From UBA1479 sp040216635 (GTDB taxonomy: Bacteria > Pseudomonadota > Alphaproteobacteria > Rhodospirillales > Casp-alpha2): a DNA stretch of 64,000 nt. The translations under genes were made by a program, and so were the position numbers. How positions within the stretch are numbered: position 1 is the first letter of the stretch; every line of letters begins with the position of its first letter. The notes beneath the pieces were generated by a model, which saw nothing but the letters and a program-made list of their open reading frames with translations, ran no database searches and was not told the origin of the DNA. This document shows positions 17,538 to 26,277 of this stretch, piece by piece. The DNA lies in contig JAVJOU010000016.1 in assembly GCA_040216635.1 (NCBI GenBank), positions 1 to 64,000 of the forward strand, written 5' to 3'.

Positions 17538-18242
17538 CTATCCCGAAGATTGCAGGCCGTCGTCCGGATCAAGGGCGTCCACGGCATCGTCTTCGGTGAT
17601 GTCGGCACCACCCGGCGGCGGTGCGCCGTCCTCGGACTCTTCCTCCATATCCACACCGGCTCCGTCCTCGCCCAAAGCACCGTGGGCACGGTAAACGTTC
17701 AGCGCTGGGCCCGCTTCCAGCAGCCCCATGGCCTTCAGTTCCTTGACGCCCGGCAGATCACGCAAGGTCTCAAGCCCGAAGTGATCCAGGAAACCGTCCG
17801 TCGTGCCCCAGGTCAGCGGGCGGCCCGGCGCATCCTTGCGCCCGCGCGGCTTGATCCAGCCTTCTTCAAGCAGAATGTCCATGGTCCCGCGGCTCAGCGA
17901 CACGCCGCGGATTTCTTCGATCTCGGAGCGCGTGATCGGCTGGTGGTAGGCGATGATGGACAGCGTTTCGATGGCCGCGCGTGACAGCTTGCGCGTGACC
18001 TCGATGTGCTTGGTCATCTGCGCCGCCAGGTCCTCCGCCGTACGGAAGGCCCAGGATCCGTTGATCCGCACCAGGTTCACGCCGCGCCCGGCGTATTGGT
18101 CCTGCAATTCGGCGATCAGCGCCTTGAGTTCCGCATCCTCGGGCAGGCGGTTTACAAGGACACGCTCGGTCACGGGCTTGTCGGAGGCGAACAGAATGGC
18201 CTCCAACAAACGCAGGTGATCGCGGTTGACGTCGTCGCTCAT
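17538..18242 (-). CDS. scpB: ScpB, segregation and condensation protein B
   Basis: 234 residues with two winged-helix domains. IEVTRKLSRAAIETLSIIAY followed by HQPITRSEIEEIRGV is the ScpB hallmark, and GRPLTWGTTDGFLDHFGL follows. The C-terminal 45 residues are acidic. It associates with ScpA and SMC to condense chromosomes. It begins three bases after the scpA stop. Confidence 0.96.
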   Translation of the reverse strand: MSDDVNRDHLRLLEAILFASDKPVTERVLVNRLPEDAELKALIAELQDQYAGRGVNLVRINGSWAFRTAEDLAAQMTKHIEVTRKLSRAAIETLSIIAYHQPITRSEIEEIRGVSLSRGTMDILLEEGWIKPRGRKDAPGRPLTWGTTDGFLDHFGLETLRDLPGVKELKAMGLLEAGPALNVYRAHGALGEDGAGVDMEEESEDGAPPPGGADITEDDAVDALDPDDGLQSSG

Positions 18243-18245
18243 GGC

Positions 18246-19085
18246 CTATGGCTCCCCGGCCTCACCGTCGCCCGAGGATACGACACGCGGGCCGGTGTCC
18301 TCTGCGCTGTCGGCACGGGATCTCAGGAAAATGGGGCCGAAGGTATCGGTCTGACGAATGTTCACTTTGCCTTCCTTGGCGAGTTCCAGACTGGCGGCGA
18401 AAGTCGATGCCACCGCCGAGCGGCCGAACAGCCCGCCCCGGAGTTCCTCGGGCAGATAGCTCCACAGAGACTGCCAATCGGGGGTCCGGCCGAGCAGACG
18501 GCGCAGGCGCTTGAGCGCATCCTCGACCGTATAAACCTCGAACGGCTCGATATGCAACGTCCGGTCGCCCTTGTTGCCCCGGCGGCGTTGGCGGGCATAG
18601 GCCTGCAACAACTCGAACAGAGTGACCTCAAGAACTTCCTCGGTCTCGACCGGGTGTTTTTCCGGTTCGCCCCGGGCAAAGAAATCACGCCCCAATTGCG
18701 GGCGGTCCATCAGCAGTTGGCCGGAATTCTGCATGGCTTCCAGGCGCTGCATCTGGAACGCCAGGGCCGCCGCCATTTCCTCGCCCGTGGGCTCGTCCTC
18801 ACCGCCCAAATCTGGCAGCAGCAGGCGCGATTTCATATAGGCGAGCCAAGCCGCCATGACCAAATAGTCGGCGGCGATCTCCAAGTTGCGCTTTTGCGCT
18901 TCCATGATGAATTTCAGGTACTGGTCGGCCAGGGCCAGGATCGAAATCTGCGTGATGTCGAGCTTCTGATCCCGGGCCAGGGACAGCAAAACATCCAACG
19001 GACCTTCATAGCCGTCGAGATCGACCATGAAGATGACCTCGCGGTGCACCGTCGGAGTTTCCGGGCTGTCGAAATCGTCGCTCAT
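18246..19085 (-). CDS. scpA: ScpA, segregation and condensation protein A (kleisin)
   Basis: 279 residues from MSDDFDSPETPTVHRE at 19085. The N-terminal VDLDGYEGPLDVLLSLARDQ with KLDITQISIL, and MAAWLAYMKSRLLLP, are diagnostic of the SMC-bridging kleisin. The C-terminal winged-helix part contains ELLQAYARQRRR and SLWSYLPEELRGG. It is cotranscribed with scpB. Confidence 0.96.
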   Translation of the reverse strand: MSDDFDSPETPTVHREVIFMVDLDGYEGPLDVLLSLARDQKLDITQISILALADQYLKFIMEAQKRNLEIAADYLVMAAWLAYMKSRLLLPDLGGEDEPTGEEMAAALAFQMQRLEAMQNSGQLLMDRPQLGRDFFARGEPEKHPVETEEVLEVTLFELLQAYARQRRRGNKGDRTLHIEPFEVYTVEDALKRLRRLLGRTPDWQSLWSYLPEELRGGLFGRSAVASTFAASLELAKEGKVNIRQTDTFGPIFLRSRADSAEDTGPRVVSSGDGEAGEP

Positions 19086-19173
19086 GGCAATCCTTGTACC
19101 TGGCCTTGTACCGGCTGGATAGCGGGGCCTGACAGTCCGCCCCACCGGGGGCTGCACCGGCCATTCCCCGCTT

Positions 19174-19875
19174 TTAGGCGAGTCCGAGGGCCGCGAACAG
19201 AAGATTCATCAAGTTCGATGCCGGAATCCCGACCAGCCACCAGAACACATTCAGGTCCATACCAATCTGATCCCCGATCAGCGGCAGAACGAACACGCCT
19301 GCCAGGATAATCAGGATTCCCACCCGTTCCAACCGGGCAAGGGGCCGGGCCAGGAAATCCGGGAGGATACCCACCGCCACGCGACCACCGTCCAGCGGCG
19401 GGACCGGCAGCATGTTGAACACAGCGAGGATCAGGTTGATCCAAACGGAATTGACCAGATTGCGCGCCGTCCACTGCACGGCCTCGGCCGGCAGAACGGA
19501 CAGACCGGTCAACGCAACGGCGGACAGTCCCGCCAGGATCAGGTTCGCCCCCGGCCCGGCGGCGGCGACCAGAATCATATCGCGGCGCGGGCTGTTCAGG
19601 CGCGCGAAATTCACGGGAACCGGCTTGGCGAACCCGAACATGAATCGCCCGCCGGACCCCAGCAACAGCAGCGCCGGCAGCAGGATCGTGCCGAACGGAT
19701 CGATATGCTTAAGCGGATTGAAGGTCACCCGCCCCTGGTTCTTGGCCGTGTCGTCGCCCAACAAATTGGCGACGAAGCCGTGGGACGCTTCGTGGAAGGT
19801 GACGGCCAGCAGCACGGGCACGATCCAGATCGAAATCGTATAAGCCAGCCCGGCAATGTCGAAACCGTCCATCAT
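19174..19875 (-). CDS. Site-2 protease family (M50) membrane metalloprotease
   Basis: 233 residues with about five membrane segments. The zinc motif is VTFHEASHGFVA (HExxH) in the first helices, and the second ligand block is FNMLPVPPLDGGRVAVG. The protein has the compact M50 form without a PDZ domain. The substrate is unknown. The start overlaps the nagZ stop by four bases, and the gene precedes scpA, a common alphaproteobacterial order. Confidence 0.9.
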   Translation of the reverse strand: MMDGFDIAGLAYTISIWIVPVLLAVTFHEASHGFVANLLGDDTAKNQGRVTFNPLKHIDPFGTILLPALLLLGSGGRFMFGFAKPVPVNFARLNSPRRDMILVAAAGPGANLILAGLSAVALTGLSVLPAEAVQWTARNLVNSVWINLILAVFNMLPVPPLDGGRVAVGILPDFLARPLARLERVGILIILAGVFVLPLIGDQIGMDLNVFWWLVGIPASNLMNLLFAALGLA

Positions 19876-20867
19876 GTATCTGTCCCTGCCCCGGTTTCGG
19901 CGCGGCGCATTTGCTCCGCCCTGGCGAACCGCGCTTGTGCGTCATCGCTCATGATATGGGCAGCTTCGGCCACGGGCGCCATCTCGGCCATGTCGCCGTT
20001 GCAATGCAGGACCACGTCGCAGCCGGCGGCGAGCGCCCGTTCCGTACGCGCCGCGAAGCCGCCCGACAGGGCATGCATGGATAGATCGTCGGAAATCAGC
20101 AGCCCGTCGAAGCCAATGTCGCCGCGAATGACATCGCGCACGACCGTTTCTGAAAACGTCGCGCAATTGTCCGCATCAATGGCGCTGTAGACCACATGGG
20201 CCGTCATGGCCCAGGGCGCCGTGTTGAGCATGCGGAACGGTGCGAAATCCGTTGCCTGCAAGGTGGGCAGATCGGTTTCGACCACCGGCAGGGCCTTGTG
20301 GCTGTCCACCAGGGCCCGGCCATGGCCGGGGATATGCTTGATCACGGGCGACACGCCGCCCGCGTGCAGGACATCGATGATCACGCCCCCCAGAGCCGCG
20401 ACCGCATCCGGTTCCGTACCCAATGCGCGGTCGCCGATGATCGGATCCGCTCCCGCCTGCGGCAGGTCCAACACGGGCCAGCAATCGACGGTGATGCCCA
20501 TGGCCGCCAAATCGCGGGCGATGGCGGCTGCATTCTCGGCCAGATCTGCCTTGGCCTGTGCCGTATCTTCGCCAAAAGCCGCCGCGAATTGGGATGCGGG
20601 CGGGCGTTCGGGCCAATGAGGCGGGCCCAGGCGCTGAACGCGTCCGCCTTCCTGGTCGATCAGCACCGGCGCGAATTCATCACCGACCGTGGCGCGCAGT
20701 TCGCCGACCAAGGCACGGACCTGATCCGGGGTGTCGATATTGCGGGCGAACAGAATGAACCCCAGGGGATTGGTTGCGGTGAAAAAGCGTTTTTCCGCAT
20801 CGCTCAGGCGTGGGCCGGCGCAACCGAAGATCGCGGCCCTGGCCGGGCCTGCGGCACGATCCGTCAT
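19872..20867 (-). CDS. nagZ: NagZ, beta-N-acetylhexosaminidase (GH3)
   Basis: 331 residues from MTDRAAG at 20867. GH3 signatures are LIDQEGGRVQRLGPPHW, KHIPGHGRALVDSHKALP (with the NagZ-specific His/Asp catalytic pair) and GLLISDDLSMHAL (nucleophile Asp). It removes GlcNAc from muropeptides during cell-wall recycling. The start overlaps the stop of the SPOR gene by four bases; an in-frame start at 20921 is inside that gene. Confidence 0.95.
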   Translation of the reverse strand: MTDRAAGPARAAIFGCAGPRLSDAEKRFFTATNPLGFILFARNIDTPDQVRALVGELRATVGDEFAPVLIDQEGGRVQRLGPPHWPERPPASQFAAAFGEDTAQAKADLAENAAAIARDLAAMGITVDCWPVLDLPQAGADPIIGDRALGTEPDAVAALGGVIIDVLHAGGVSPVIKHIPGHGRALVDSHKALPVVETDLPTLQATDFAPFRMLNTAPWAMTAHVVYSAIDADNCATFSETVVRDVIRGDIGFDGLLISDDLSMHALSGGFAARTERALAAGCDVVLHCNGDMAEMAPVAEAAHIMSDDAQARFARAEQMRRAETGAGTDT

Positions 20868-21907
20868 TTGCCGGGGGCCACCACCAGGCAGCCCTGTCCC
20901 CGCTTGGACAAGGTCGAACAAACGGTGCGGGCCTTGGCCTTGTCCCCGGCCGGGCCCAGGCGGATGCGGTAGAACACGCCCTTCGCCCCCAGATCAGCGC
21001 GCACCACGTTGACGGACATGCCGCCCAGCACGTCGGTGTGTTTTTTCTTCAGGCGCTCGCCCTCGGCCTTGGCCGCCGTGGCCGAACGCGAGGCCGCCAG
21101 TTGCACCTGCCAGCTTGAATCCGCCCCTATCTTCGGCGCGGCGGGCGGCGGTGGGGCGGCCTTGGCCGTTTCCTTGGGCGCCGCCGAAGACGGTTCCTGG
21201 ACCGCCGGGGCCGACGGTTTTTGTTGCGATTTGGGAACAAGCGGCAGGGGGCCTGATCCGGCCGTGGGTGCCGACTGGGCCGGTGCCGGCGGCGGTGGGG
21301 CCGGTTGTGGCGGCGGGGCTTTGGCCACGGTGGTCGGCGGCGGCGGTGCAACAGGCTTTGGAGTCGTTTTCTGAGGCGTGATTTGTTGGGCTGTCACCGT
21401 TTGCGGGGCGGTCGGCTTCGGCGCCGGGGCCGGGGCCGACGGCAGCAGAGATTCGGATGAACCCGTGGTTTTGGCGGCGGGCGGCGCAGCCTTCGCGGGT
21501 GAAGCCGGTGTGATCGTTGCAGGATCAGTCGCGGCCTGCGGTGGCGCTTTCGGCTGTTCCGGCGGCGGCAGCAGGTTTTCCACCCGGCCCGTCGGCTCCT
21601 CGCCCTGCATGCGTTTATTGATGTCGTAATCGCGGAACGGAATTTCCTGCCCGCCCGGGTTTTTCGGGCGCACCTTGATCGGCCCCTGGGCGGCATGCAC
21701 CACGGGCACCTGATCGCCGTTGTCGCCGCTTAGGCCCGCAAGACGGTCACCGAACAGAAAGCCGCCTAATCCGGCCGCGGTGACCAGCACCATGACCAGC
21801 AGCAGCCAGATCGTGGTCGGAATGCCCCGCCGCCGCTTGGGTTCGGGTTCGAACTCCAGGGCGTCGGAGGCTGAAACGCGGATGTCGCTTTTGGGCCGGC
21901 GGGCCAT
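20864..21907 (-). CDS. SPOR-domain inner-membrane protein
   Basis: 347 residues. The cytoplasmic basic N-terminus (PKRRRG) is followed by one membrane helix (TTIWLLLVMVLVTAAGLGGF), about 200 residues of Pro/Ala-rich linker, and a C-terminal SPOR domain (DSSWQVQLAASRSATAAKAE and FYRIRLGPAGDKAKA). SPOR domains bind denuded septal peptidoglycan, so a division-site role is likely. It is coupled to nagZ, a peptidoglycan-recycling gene. The linker is highly repetitive. Confidence 0.9.
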   Translation of the reverse strand: MARRPKSDIRVSASDALEFEPEPKRRRGIPTTIWLLLVMVLVTAAGLGGFLFGDRLAGLSGDNGDQVPVVHAAQGPIKVRPKNPGGQEIPFRDYDINKRMQGEEPTGRVENLLPPPEQPKAPPQAATDPATITPASPAKAAPPAAKTTGSSESLLPSAPAPAPKPTAPQTVTAQQITPQKTTPKPVAPPPPTTVAKAPPPQPAPPPPAPAQSAPTAGSGPLPLVPKSQQKPSAPAVQEPSSAAPKETAKAAPPPPAAPKIGADSSWQVQLAASRSATAAKAEGERLKKKHTDVLGGMSVNVVRADLGAKGVFYRIRLGPAGDKAKARTVCSTLSKRGQGCLVVAPGK

Positions 21908-21948
21908 GTGTCGATCCCTCGAAACTTGCTTCTCGTTGCGCGATCCGT

Positions 21949-23148
21949 TCAGGACGTCCGCGAATGCAGATCAAACAGACGGCGATGCTCTTCGCCGGCG
22001 TAACGGTCGGTCATGCCGGCGATGAAGTCGCACAATTGCCGCGCCGTTTCCCGGCTCTCCGGGCCCTGTGCCTTTGCCCGCCATTCCGTCGGCAGGCATT
22101 CGGGCTCGCGGATCAGCAGGCTGAACAGGTCTTTGACGACGCGGCGCGCCTTGCTGGTCATACGGTTGAGCTTGTAGTGCCGGTACATGTTGTCGAACAA
22201 GAACTTCTTCAACGCCGCATCCCATTCGCGCATATCGTCGGAAAACCCCACCACCGGACGGCCCAGGTTCCGCACGGCATCGGGGCTTTCGGGGGCTCCC
22301 TCCGCAAGGCGGCGTTTCGTTTCTTCGATCACGTCGCCGACCATGTCGCCGATCATGCGCCGGACGGCTTCGTGAATCAGACGCGATTCGTCCAGATCGG
22401 GCATGTCGCGGCGGACTTCGAAGAAAATCTTGCCGACCAGGGGCACATCGGCCAGATCGTCGATGGTGAACAGACCGGCACGCAGGCCGTCGTCGATATC
22501 GTGGTTGTTATAGGCAATGTCGTCGGCGATGGCCGCCACCTGGGCCTCGGCCCCGGCGTAGGTATGCAGTTCCAAATCCTCAAATTCCTGATAATCGGCG
22601 ATCGCGCGCGGCAGCGGTAGATTGCCCGAATTGATCAAGGGGCCGTTGTGCTTGACCACGCCTTCCAGGGTTTCCCAGGTCAGGTTCAGACCGTCGTGGC
22701 CGGGATAGCGTTCTTCCAGCTTGGTCACCACATGCAGGGACTGCGCGTTGTGATCGAACCCGCCATAAGGCTCCATGACCTCTTTCAGGGCGTCTTCGCC
22801 GGCATGGCCGAACGGCGGATGACCCAAATCATGGGCCAGGGCCAGGGCCTCGCCCAAATCTTCGTTCAAATGCAGATAACGGCAGATGGAACGCGCGATC
22901 TGCGATACTTCAAGCGAATGGGTCAGGCGCGTGCGGAAGAAATCGCCCTCGTGGTTGACGAACACCTGGGTCTTGTAAGCCAGCCTGCGAAAGGCCACGG
23001 AATGGATGATGCGGTCGCGGTCGCGCTGATAACAGCCGCGGGTCGCACTTTCGGCCTCGGGGTGCAGGCGCCCGCGCGAAGCCTCGGACCGGCAGGCGAA
23101 AGGCGCCAGCGGAAAGGCTGAATCAAGCGAGCGGGTCAGGGTGTCGAT
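21949..23148 (-). CDS. dgt: dGTP triphosphohydrolase, apparent non-AUG start
   Basis: About 399 residues if started at ATC 23148. It is an HD-domain enzyme: FRTRLTHSLEVSQIARSICR and LAHDLGHPPFGHAGEDAL carry the H...HD...D metal site, and AAIADDIAYNNHDIDDGL follows. It hydrolyses dGTP or other dNTPs. Conserved N-terminal sequence (APFACRSEASRGRLHPE, then RDRDRIIHSVAFRRL) extends well upstream of the first GTG at 22998, yet no in-frame ATG, GTG or TTG exists in the roughly 75 codons above it. A strong AAGGAGG ends five bases before ATC 23148, so ATC (or CTG 23139) probably initiates. Confidence 0.88.
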   Translation of the reverse strand: MDTLTRSLDSAFPLAPFACRSEASRGRLHPEAESATRGCYQRDRDRIIHSVAFRRLAYKTQVFVNHEGDFFRTRLTHSLEVSQIARSICRYLHLNEDLGEALALAHDLGHPPFGHAGEDALKEVMEPYGGFDHNAQSLHVVTKLEERYPGHDGLNLTWETLEGVVKHNGPLINSGNLPLPRAIADYQEFEDLELHTYAGAEAQVAAIADDIAYNNHDIDDGLRAGLFTIDDLADVPLVGKIFFEVRRDMPDLDESRLIHEAVRRMIGDMVGDVIEETKRRLAEGAPESPDAVRNLGRPVVGFSDDMREWDAALKKFLFDNMYRHYKLNRMTSKARRVVKDLFSLLIREPECLPTEWRAKAQGPESRETARQLCDFIAGMTDRYAGEEHRRLFDLHSRTS

Positions 23149-23223
23149 TGTGTCCTCCTTCGGAATGGCGCGACAGTCACCAATTCCGCAGCATGGAATA
23201 ACGATGGACTTCAGGCAGGCGAG

Positions 23224-23231
23224 ATTATAAC
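23224..23231. promoter_or_regulatory. Overlapping divergent -10 elements
   Basis: TATAAT reads on the minus strand (23229-23224) toward dgt, and TATAAC on the plus strand (23226-23231) toward the GlcG-like gene. A minus-strand TTGACC (23249-23244) lies 14 bp away, a short spacer. Divergent promoters sharing a melting region are plausible. Confidence 0.4.
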
Positions 23232-23252
23232 CCGAAGGCCGGAGGTCAACCC

Positions 23253-23711
23253 ATGCTTGAGATCAAAAGATTATCCCTGGACGACGCGCGCCTGCTTATC
23301 CGCGGTGCCCAACGCCGGGCCAAGGCCATCAAGGTGCCCATGGTCATTGCCGTGACGGACGAATCGGGCCATCTGATCGCGTTCGAACGCATGGACGGCG
23401 GCAAGGTTCTGAGCACCACCCTGGCCTTCGACAAGGCCATGACGGCGGCCGTGTCCCGCAAGGCGACCCATGAATACAACGAGGCCGCGATCCCCGGGCA
23501 ATTGACCTTCGGCATTCAGACATCGCTGGACGGCCGGTTCTGCATCGTCGGCGGCGGGCGGCCCATCGTGATCGGCCCGGACGTGGTCGGCGGCATCGGC
23601 ATTTCCGGCGGCGCGCCGGAACAGGACATGGACGTTGCCCAGGCGGGCATCGACCATTTCATGAAATCCCGGGCCCCCAAGAAAGCCCCCGCCCGCCCCC
23701 GGACAAAATGA
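23253..23711 (+). CDS. GlcG/HbpS family (DUF336) protein
   Basis: 152 residues. LSLDDARLLIRGAQRRAKAI, VPMVIAVTDESGHLIAFERM and IGGIGISGGAPEQDMDVAQ-type sequence (GGIGISGGAPEQDMDVAQAG) are typical of the GlcG/heme-degrading HbpS-like fold. There is a good ribosome site (GGAGGT) before the ATG. Family members bind heme or small ligands, but the function is not fixed. It ends in a basic Lys/Pro/Arg tail. Confidence 0.85.
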   Translation: MLEIKRLSLDDARLLIRGAQRRAKAIKVPMVIAVTDESGHLIAFERMDGGKVLSTTLAFDKAMTAAVSRKATHEYNEAAIPGQLTFGIQTSLDGRFCIVGGGRPIVIGPDVVGGIGISGGAPEQDMDVAQAGIDHFMKSRAPKKAPARPRTK

Positions 23712-23805
23712 CGGCAGCCCCTGAAACTCCCATCATTGAATTTCCGCTCCAGGCAGCATAGATTCAGGACAACCCTATCCACCGTTGAATTTAAGGATGT
23801 TCGCC

Positions 23806-24162
23806 ATGCCGGACGGCACGCAATTGGCACCCGACGAAGGTATTCTGATTTCCGACAGCGCCGTCAAGCGCATCAGCCAGTTGAAGGAAATGGACGGCAA
23901 CCCGGACCTGATGCTGCGCATCGCGGTTTCGGCCGGCGGCTGTTCCGGATTTTCCTATGGCTTCGATCTGGATTCCACCATCAATGACGACGACCTTCTG
24001 TTCGAGAAGGCCGGAATCAAGGTCGTGGTCGATGAAACCTCGCTCGAGCTGCTCAAGGGCTCGGAACTGGACTTCAAGGAAGACCTGATCGGGTCGTACT
24101 TTCAGATGACCAACCCCAACGCCAACGTGACCTGCGGCTGCGGAAGCTCATTCGGGGTTTAA
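23806..24162 (+). CDS. erpA: ErpA-type iron-sulfur cluster insertion protein
   Basis: 118 residues from ATG 23806, eight bases after AAGGA; in-frame upstream starts (23785, 23797) are worse placed. A-type carrier with three conserved cysteines: one in SAGGCSGFSYGF and two in the C-terminal TCGCGSSFGV. It accepts and delivers [2Fe-2S]/[4Fe-4S] clusters to target proteins. An intrinsic terminator follows. Confidence 0.95.
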   Translation: MPDGTQLAPDEGILISDSAVKRISQLKEMDGNPDLMLRIAVSAGGCSGFSYGFDLDSTINDDDLLFEKAGIKVVVDETSLELLKGSELDFKEDLIGSYFQMTNPNANVTCGCGSSFGV

Positions 24163-24189
24163 CCGCCCGCCACGTTTTGTGTTACCAGA

Positions 24190-24217
24190 AAGGCCCGCAT
24201 CCAAGCGGGCCTTTTTT
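24190..24217 (+). terminator. Intrinsic terminator after erpA
   Basis: A 9-bp stem AAGGCCCGC / GCGGGCCTT (24190-24198 with 24205-24213) with a 6-base loop, then a T-run. It separates erpA from xth. Confidence 0.9.
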
Positions 24218-24236
24218 CATTGGGAGTGCCTGAGCC

Positions 24237-25037
24237 GTGAAGATCGCCACCTGGAACGTCAATTCGATCAAGGCCCGCCTGCCGCGGGTGCAGGAGTGGC
24301 TGGCCGACTTCCAGCCCGACGTGGCGCTGCTGCAGGAACTGAAATGCGTGGAAGAAGCCTTCCCCCGCATGGAGATCGAAGACCTGGGCTATAACGTCGC
24401 GGTCTCGGGCCAAAAGACCTACAACGGCGTCGCCATTCTGTCGAAGCACCCGATGGATGTGGAACTGACGGCCCTTCCCGGCGGCGACGGCGATGAACAG
24501 GCGCGCTATATCGAGGCCGTGATCAACGGCGGCGACCGCCCGGTGCGCGTTGCCTCCATCTATTTGCCCAACGGCAACCCGACGCGCAACGACGACGGCT
24601 CCGACCACGATAAATTCATCTACAAGCTGGGTTGGATGGACCGCCTGGTCGCCCATGCCAAGGAATTGCTGAAGACCGATGACGCCTTCGTGCTGGCCGG
24701 GGATTACAACATCTGTCCGACGGACGCGGACGTCTATTCGCCCGAAAAATTCGCCGATGACGCGCTGTGCCGTCCGGAAAGCCGCGCCCGGTTCCGCACG
24801 TTGCTGAACCTGGGCCTGACCGAGGCCTTCACCGCCCTGCACCCGGGTGTGCATCAATACAGCTATTGGGATTACACCGGCGGTGCCTGGCAGAAGGATA
24901 ATGGCCTGCGTATCGACCACCACCTCTTGTCGCCCCAGGCCGCCGACCGGCTAACCGCCTGCGACATCGACAAGACGCCGCGCGGCAAGGAAAAACCGTC
25001 GGACCACACGCCGGTGTGGATCGAGTTGTCGGACTGA
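24237..25037 (+). CDS. xth: Exonuclease III (AP endonuclease)
   Basis: 266 residues with a GTG start at 24237. EEP-fold motifs are MKIATWNVNSIKARLPRVQ, LLQELKCVEEAFPRM (metal Glu), LAGDYNICPTDADVYSP and the C-terminal GLRIDHHLLSP and SDHTPVWIEL. It cleaves abasic sites and degrades 3' ends in base excision repair. The start lies 23 bases after the erpA terminator stem. Confidence 0.96.
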   Translation: MKIATWNVNSIKARLPRVQEWLADFQPDVALLQELKCVEEAFPRMEIEDLGYNVAVSGQKTYNGVAILSKHPMDVELTALPGGDGDEQARYIEAVINGGDRPVRVASIYLPNGNPTRNDDGSDHDKFIYKLGWMDRLVAHAKELLKTDDAFVLAGDYNICPTDADVYSPEKFADDALCRPESRARFRTLLNLGLTEAFTALHPGVHQYSYWDYTGGAWQKDNGLRIDHHLLSPQAADRLTACDIDKTPRGKEKPSDHTPVWIELSD

Positions 25038-25138
25038 CTTGCCGCAAACGCCCCTTATCGATCCATAAGAATTTCCCGTTTGTTTCAGATACGCCTCCGC
25101 CCCTAGCCTATCCCCGTTTTGGGAAAGGAGGTCCGGCC

Positions 25139-25561
25139 ATGGCCGATCATCTGACAGGCGGCTGCCTATGCGGGCGATGCCGCTATGAAATCACCAAGCC
25201 CGTCACGGCGACCCATTGCCTGTGCGAAAGCTGCCGCCGGGCGTCGGGGGGAACGTTGGTGACCTGGGTGACGGTTCCCCAAGGCGGGTTCCGATGGACC
25301 GGTGCCCTGCCCGCGTTCCATGCGTCCAGCCCCAAGGTCAAACGCGGCTTCTGCCCCGACTGCGGCAGCAGCCTGAGCTTCCAGCACGAGGACGAGGATG
25401 TGGACATCGACGTCACGGCCGCATCCCTGGACAACCCGGAAGCCGTCGCCCCCTATGACCATATTTGGGCCAAGGACAAAATCTCCTGGAGCCCGCTGGC
25501 ATCGGACCTGCCCGTCCTTCAAGGCAGCCACCGCCACGGCGGCGGTGCGGCCGGCGACTAG
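25139..25561 (+). CDS. GFA family (formaldehyde-activating-like) zinc protein
   Basis: 140 residues from ATG 25139 with AAGGAGGTC upstream. The zinc cysteines are visible in GGCLCGRCRYE, HCLCESCRRASGG and GFCPDCGSSL, the GFA/CENP-V fold signature. Glutathione-dependent formaldehyde activation is the founding annotation, but the substrate of this member is unknown. The last four bases overlap the convergent tag gene. Confidence 0.92.
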   Translation: MADHLTGGCLCGRCRYEITKPVTATHCLCESCRRASGGTLVTWVTVPQGGFRWTGALPAFHASSPKVKRGFCPDCGSSLSFQHEDEDVDIDVTAASLDNPEAVAPYDHIWAKDKISWSPLASDLPVLQGSHRHGGGAAGD

Positions 25562-26157
25562 CCCCTAAGCGCCTTGCAGGGCTTGTAGCGGAAACATCCC
25601 GCCACATGGTCGTTCACCAGCCCGGCAGCCTGCATGTAGGCGTAAACGATGGTCGATCCGACGAAGGTGAAGCCGCGTTTCTTCAGGTCCTTGGAGAGCG
25701 CGTCGCTTTGTGGCGTGGTTGCGGGCACGTCCTTCATGGTCTTGCGTTTGCCGTCGATCGGCTTGCCGCCGACGAAGGCCCAGACATAAGCGTCGAAGGA
25801 ACCGAATTCCCGTTGCACGTTCAGGAACGCCCGGGCGTTCTTGCGCACGCCGAAAACCTTCAGCCGATTGCGGACGATGCCGGGGTCGGTAAGGATCTTT
25901 TCCAATTGGGAATCGGTCAATTTGGCGCATTTAGCTGGATCAAAATTTTTGAATATTTTTATATAGTTATCGCGCTTTTTTAAGATTGTTTCCCAGCTTA
26001 ACCCGGCCTGCGCACCTTCCAGGCAGATCATCTCGAAATGATGGCGGTCGTCATGGGCGGGCACCCCCCATTCGCTGTCGTGGTAGGCCTCGTAAAAGGC
26101 TTTCCCCTGCCCCACCCAGGAACAGCGTTTTTTCCCGTCCTCACCCGTCACCGTCAT
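25558..26157 (-). CDS. tag: DNA-3-methyladenine glycosylase I
   Basis: 199 residues. Tag hallmarks are KRCSWVG and YHDSEWGVP at the N-terminus, FEMICLEGAQAGLSWETIL, and the C-terminal GLVNDHVAGC; Cys, His, His and Cys there form the family's zinc site. It excises 3-methyladenine from alkylated DNA. A short segment at about 25925-25985 (NYIKIFKNFDPAK) uses unusually AT-rich codons for this genome. It is convergent with the GFA gene. Confidence 0.95.
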   Translation of the reverse strand: MTVTGEDGKKRCSWVGQGKAFYEAYHDSEWGVPAHDDRHHFEMICLEGAQAGLSWETILKKRDNYIKIFKNFDPAKCAKLTDSQLEKILTDPGIVRNRLKVFGVRKNARAFLNVQREFGSFDAYVWAFVGGKPIDGKRKTMKDVPATTPQSDALSKDLKKRGFTFVGSTIVYAYMQAAGLVNDHVAGCFRYKPCKALRG

Positions 26158-26277
26158 CGCTTTTTCTCCATCTTTGTCGCGAACGTGAATTCGTATTCAA
26201 ACCTACGTGAAGTGCTTTGTGCGGCCCTTCGAATATGCAAGTGTCTCGCATCAACTTGGACAGGGAGGACCTGAAAA

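Noticed and set aside
25920..25990. AT-rich patch inside tag taken as an insertion
   Set aside because: The encoded residues (NYIKIFKNFDPAK) align with the normal Tag sequence pattern, so the reading frame is not interrupted.
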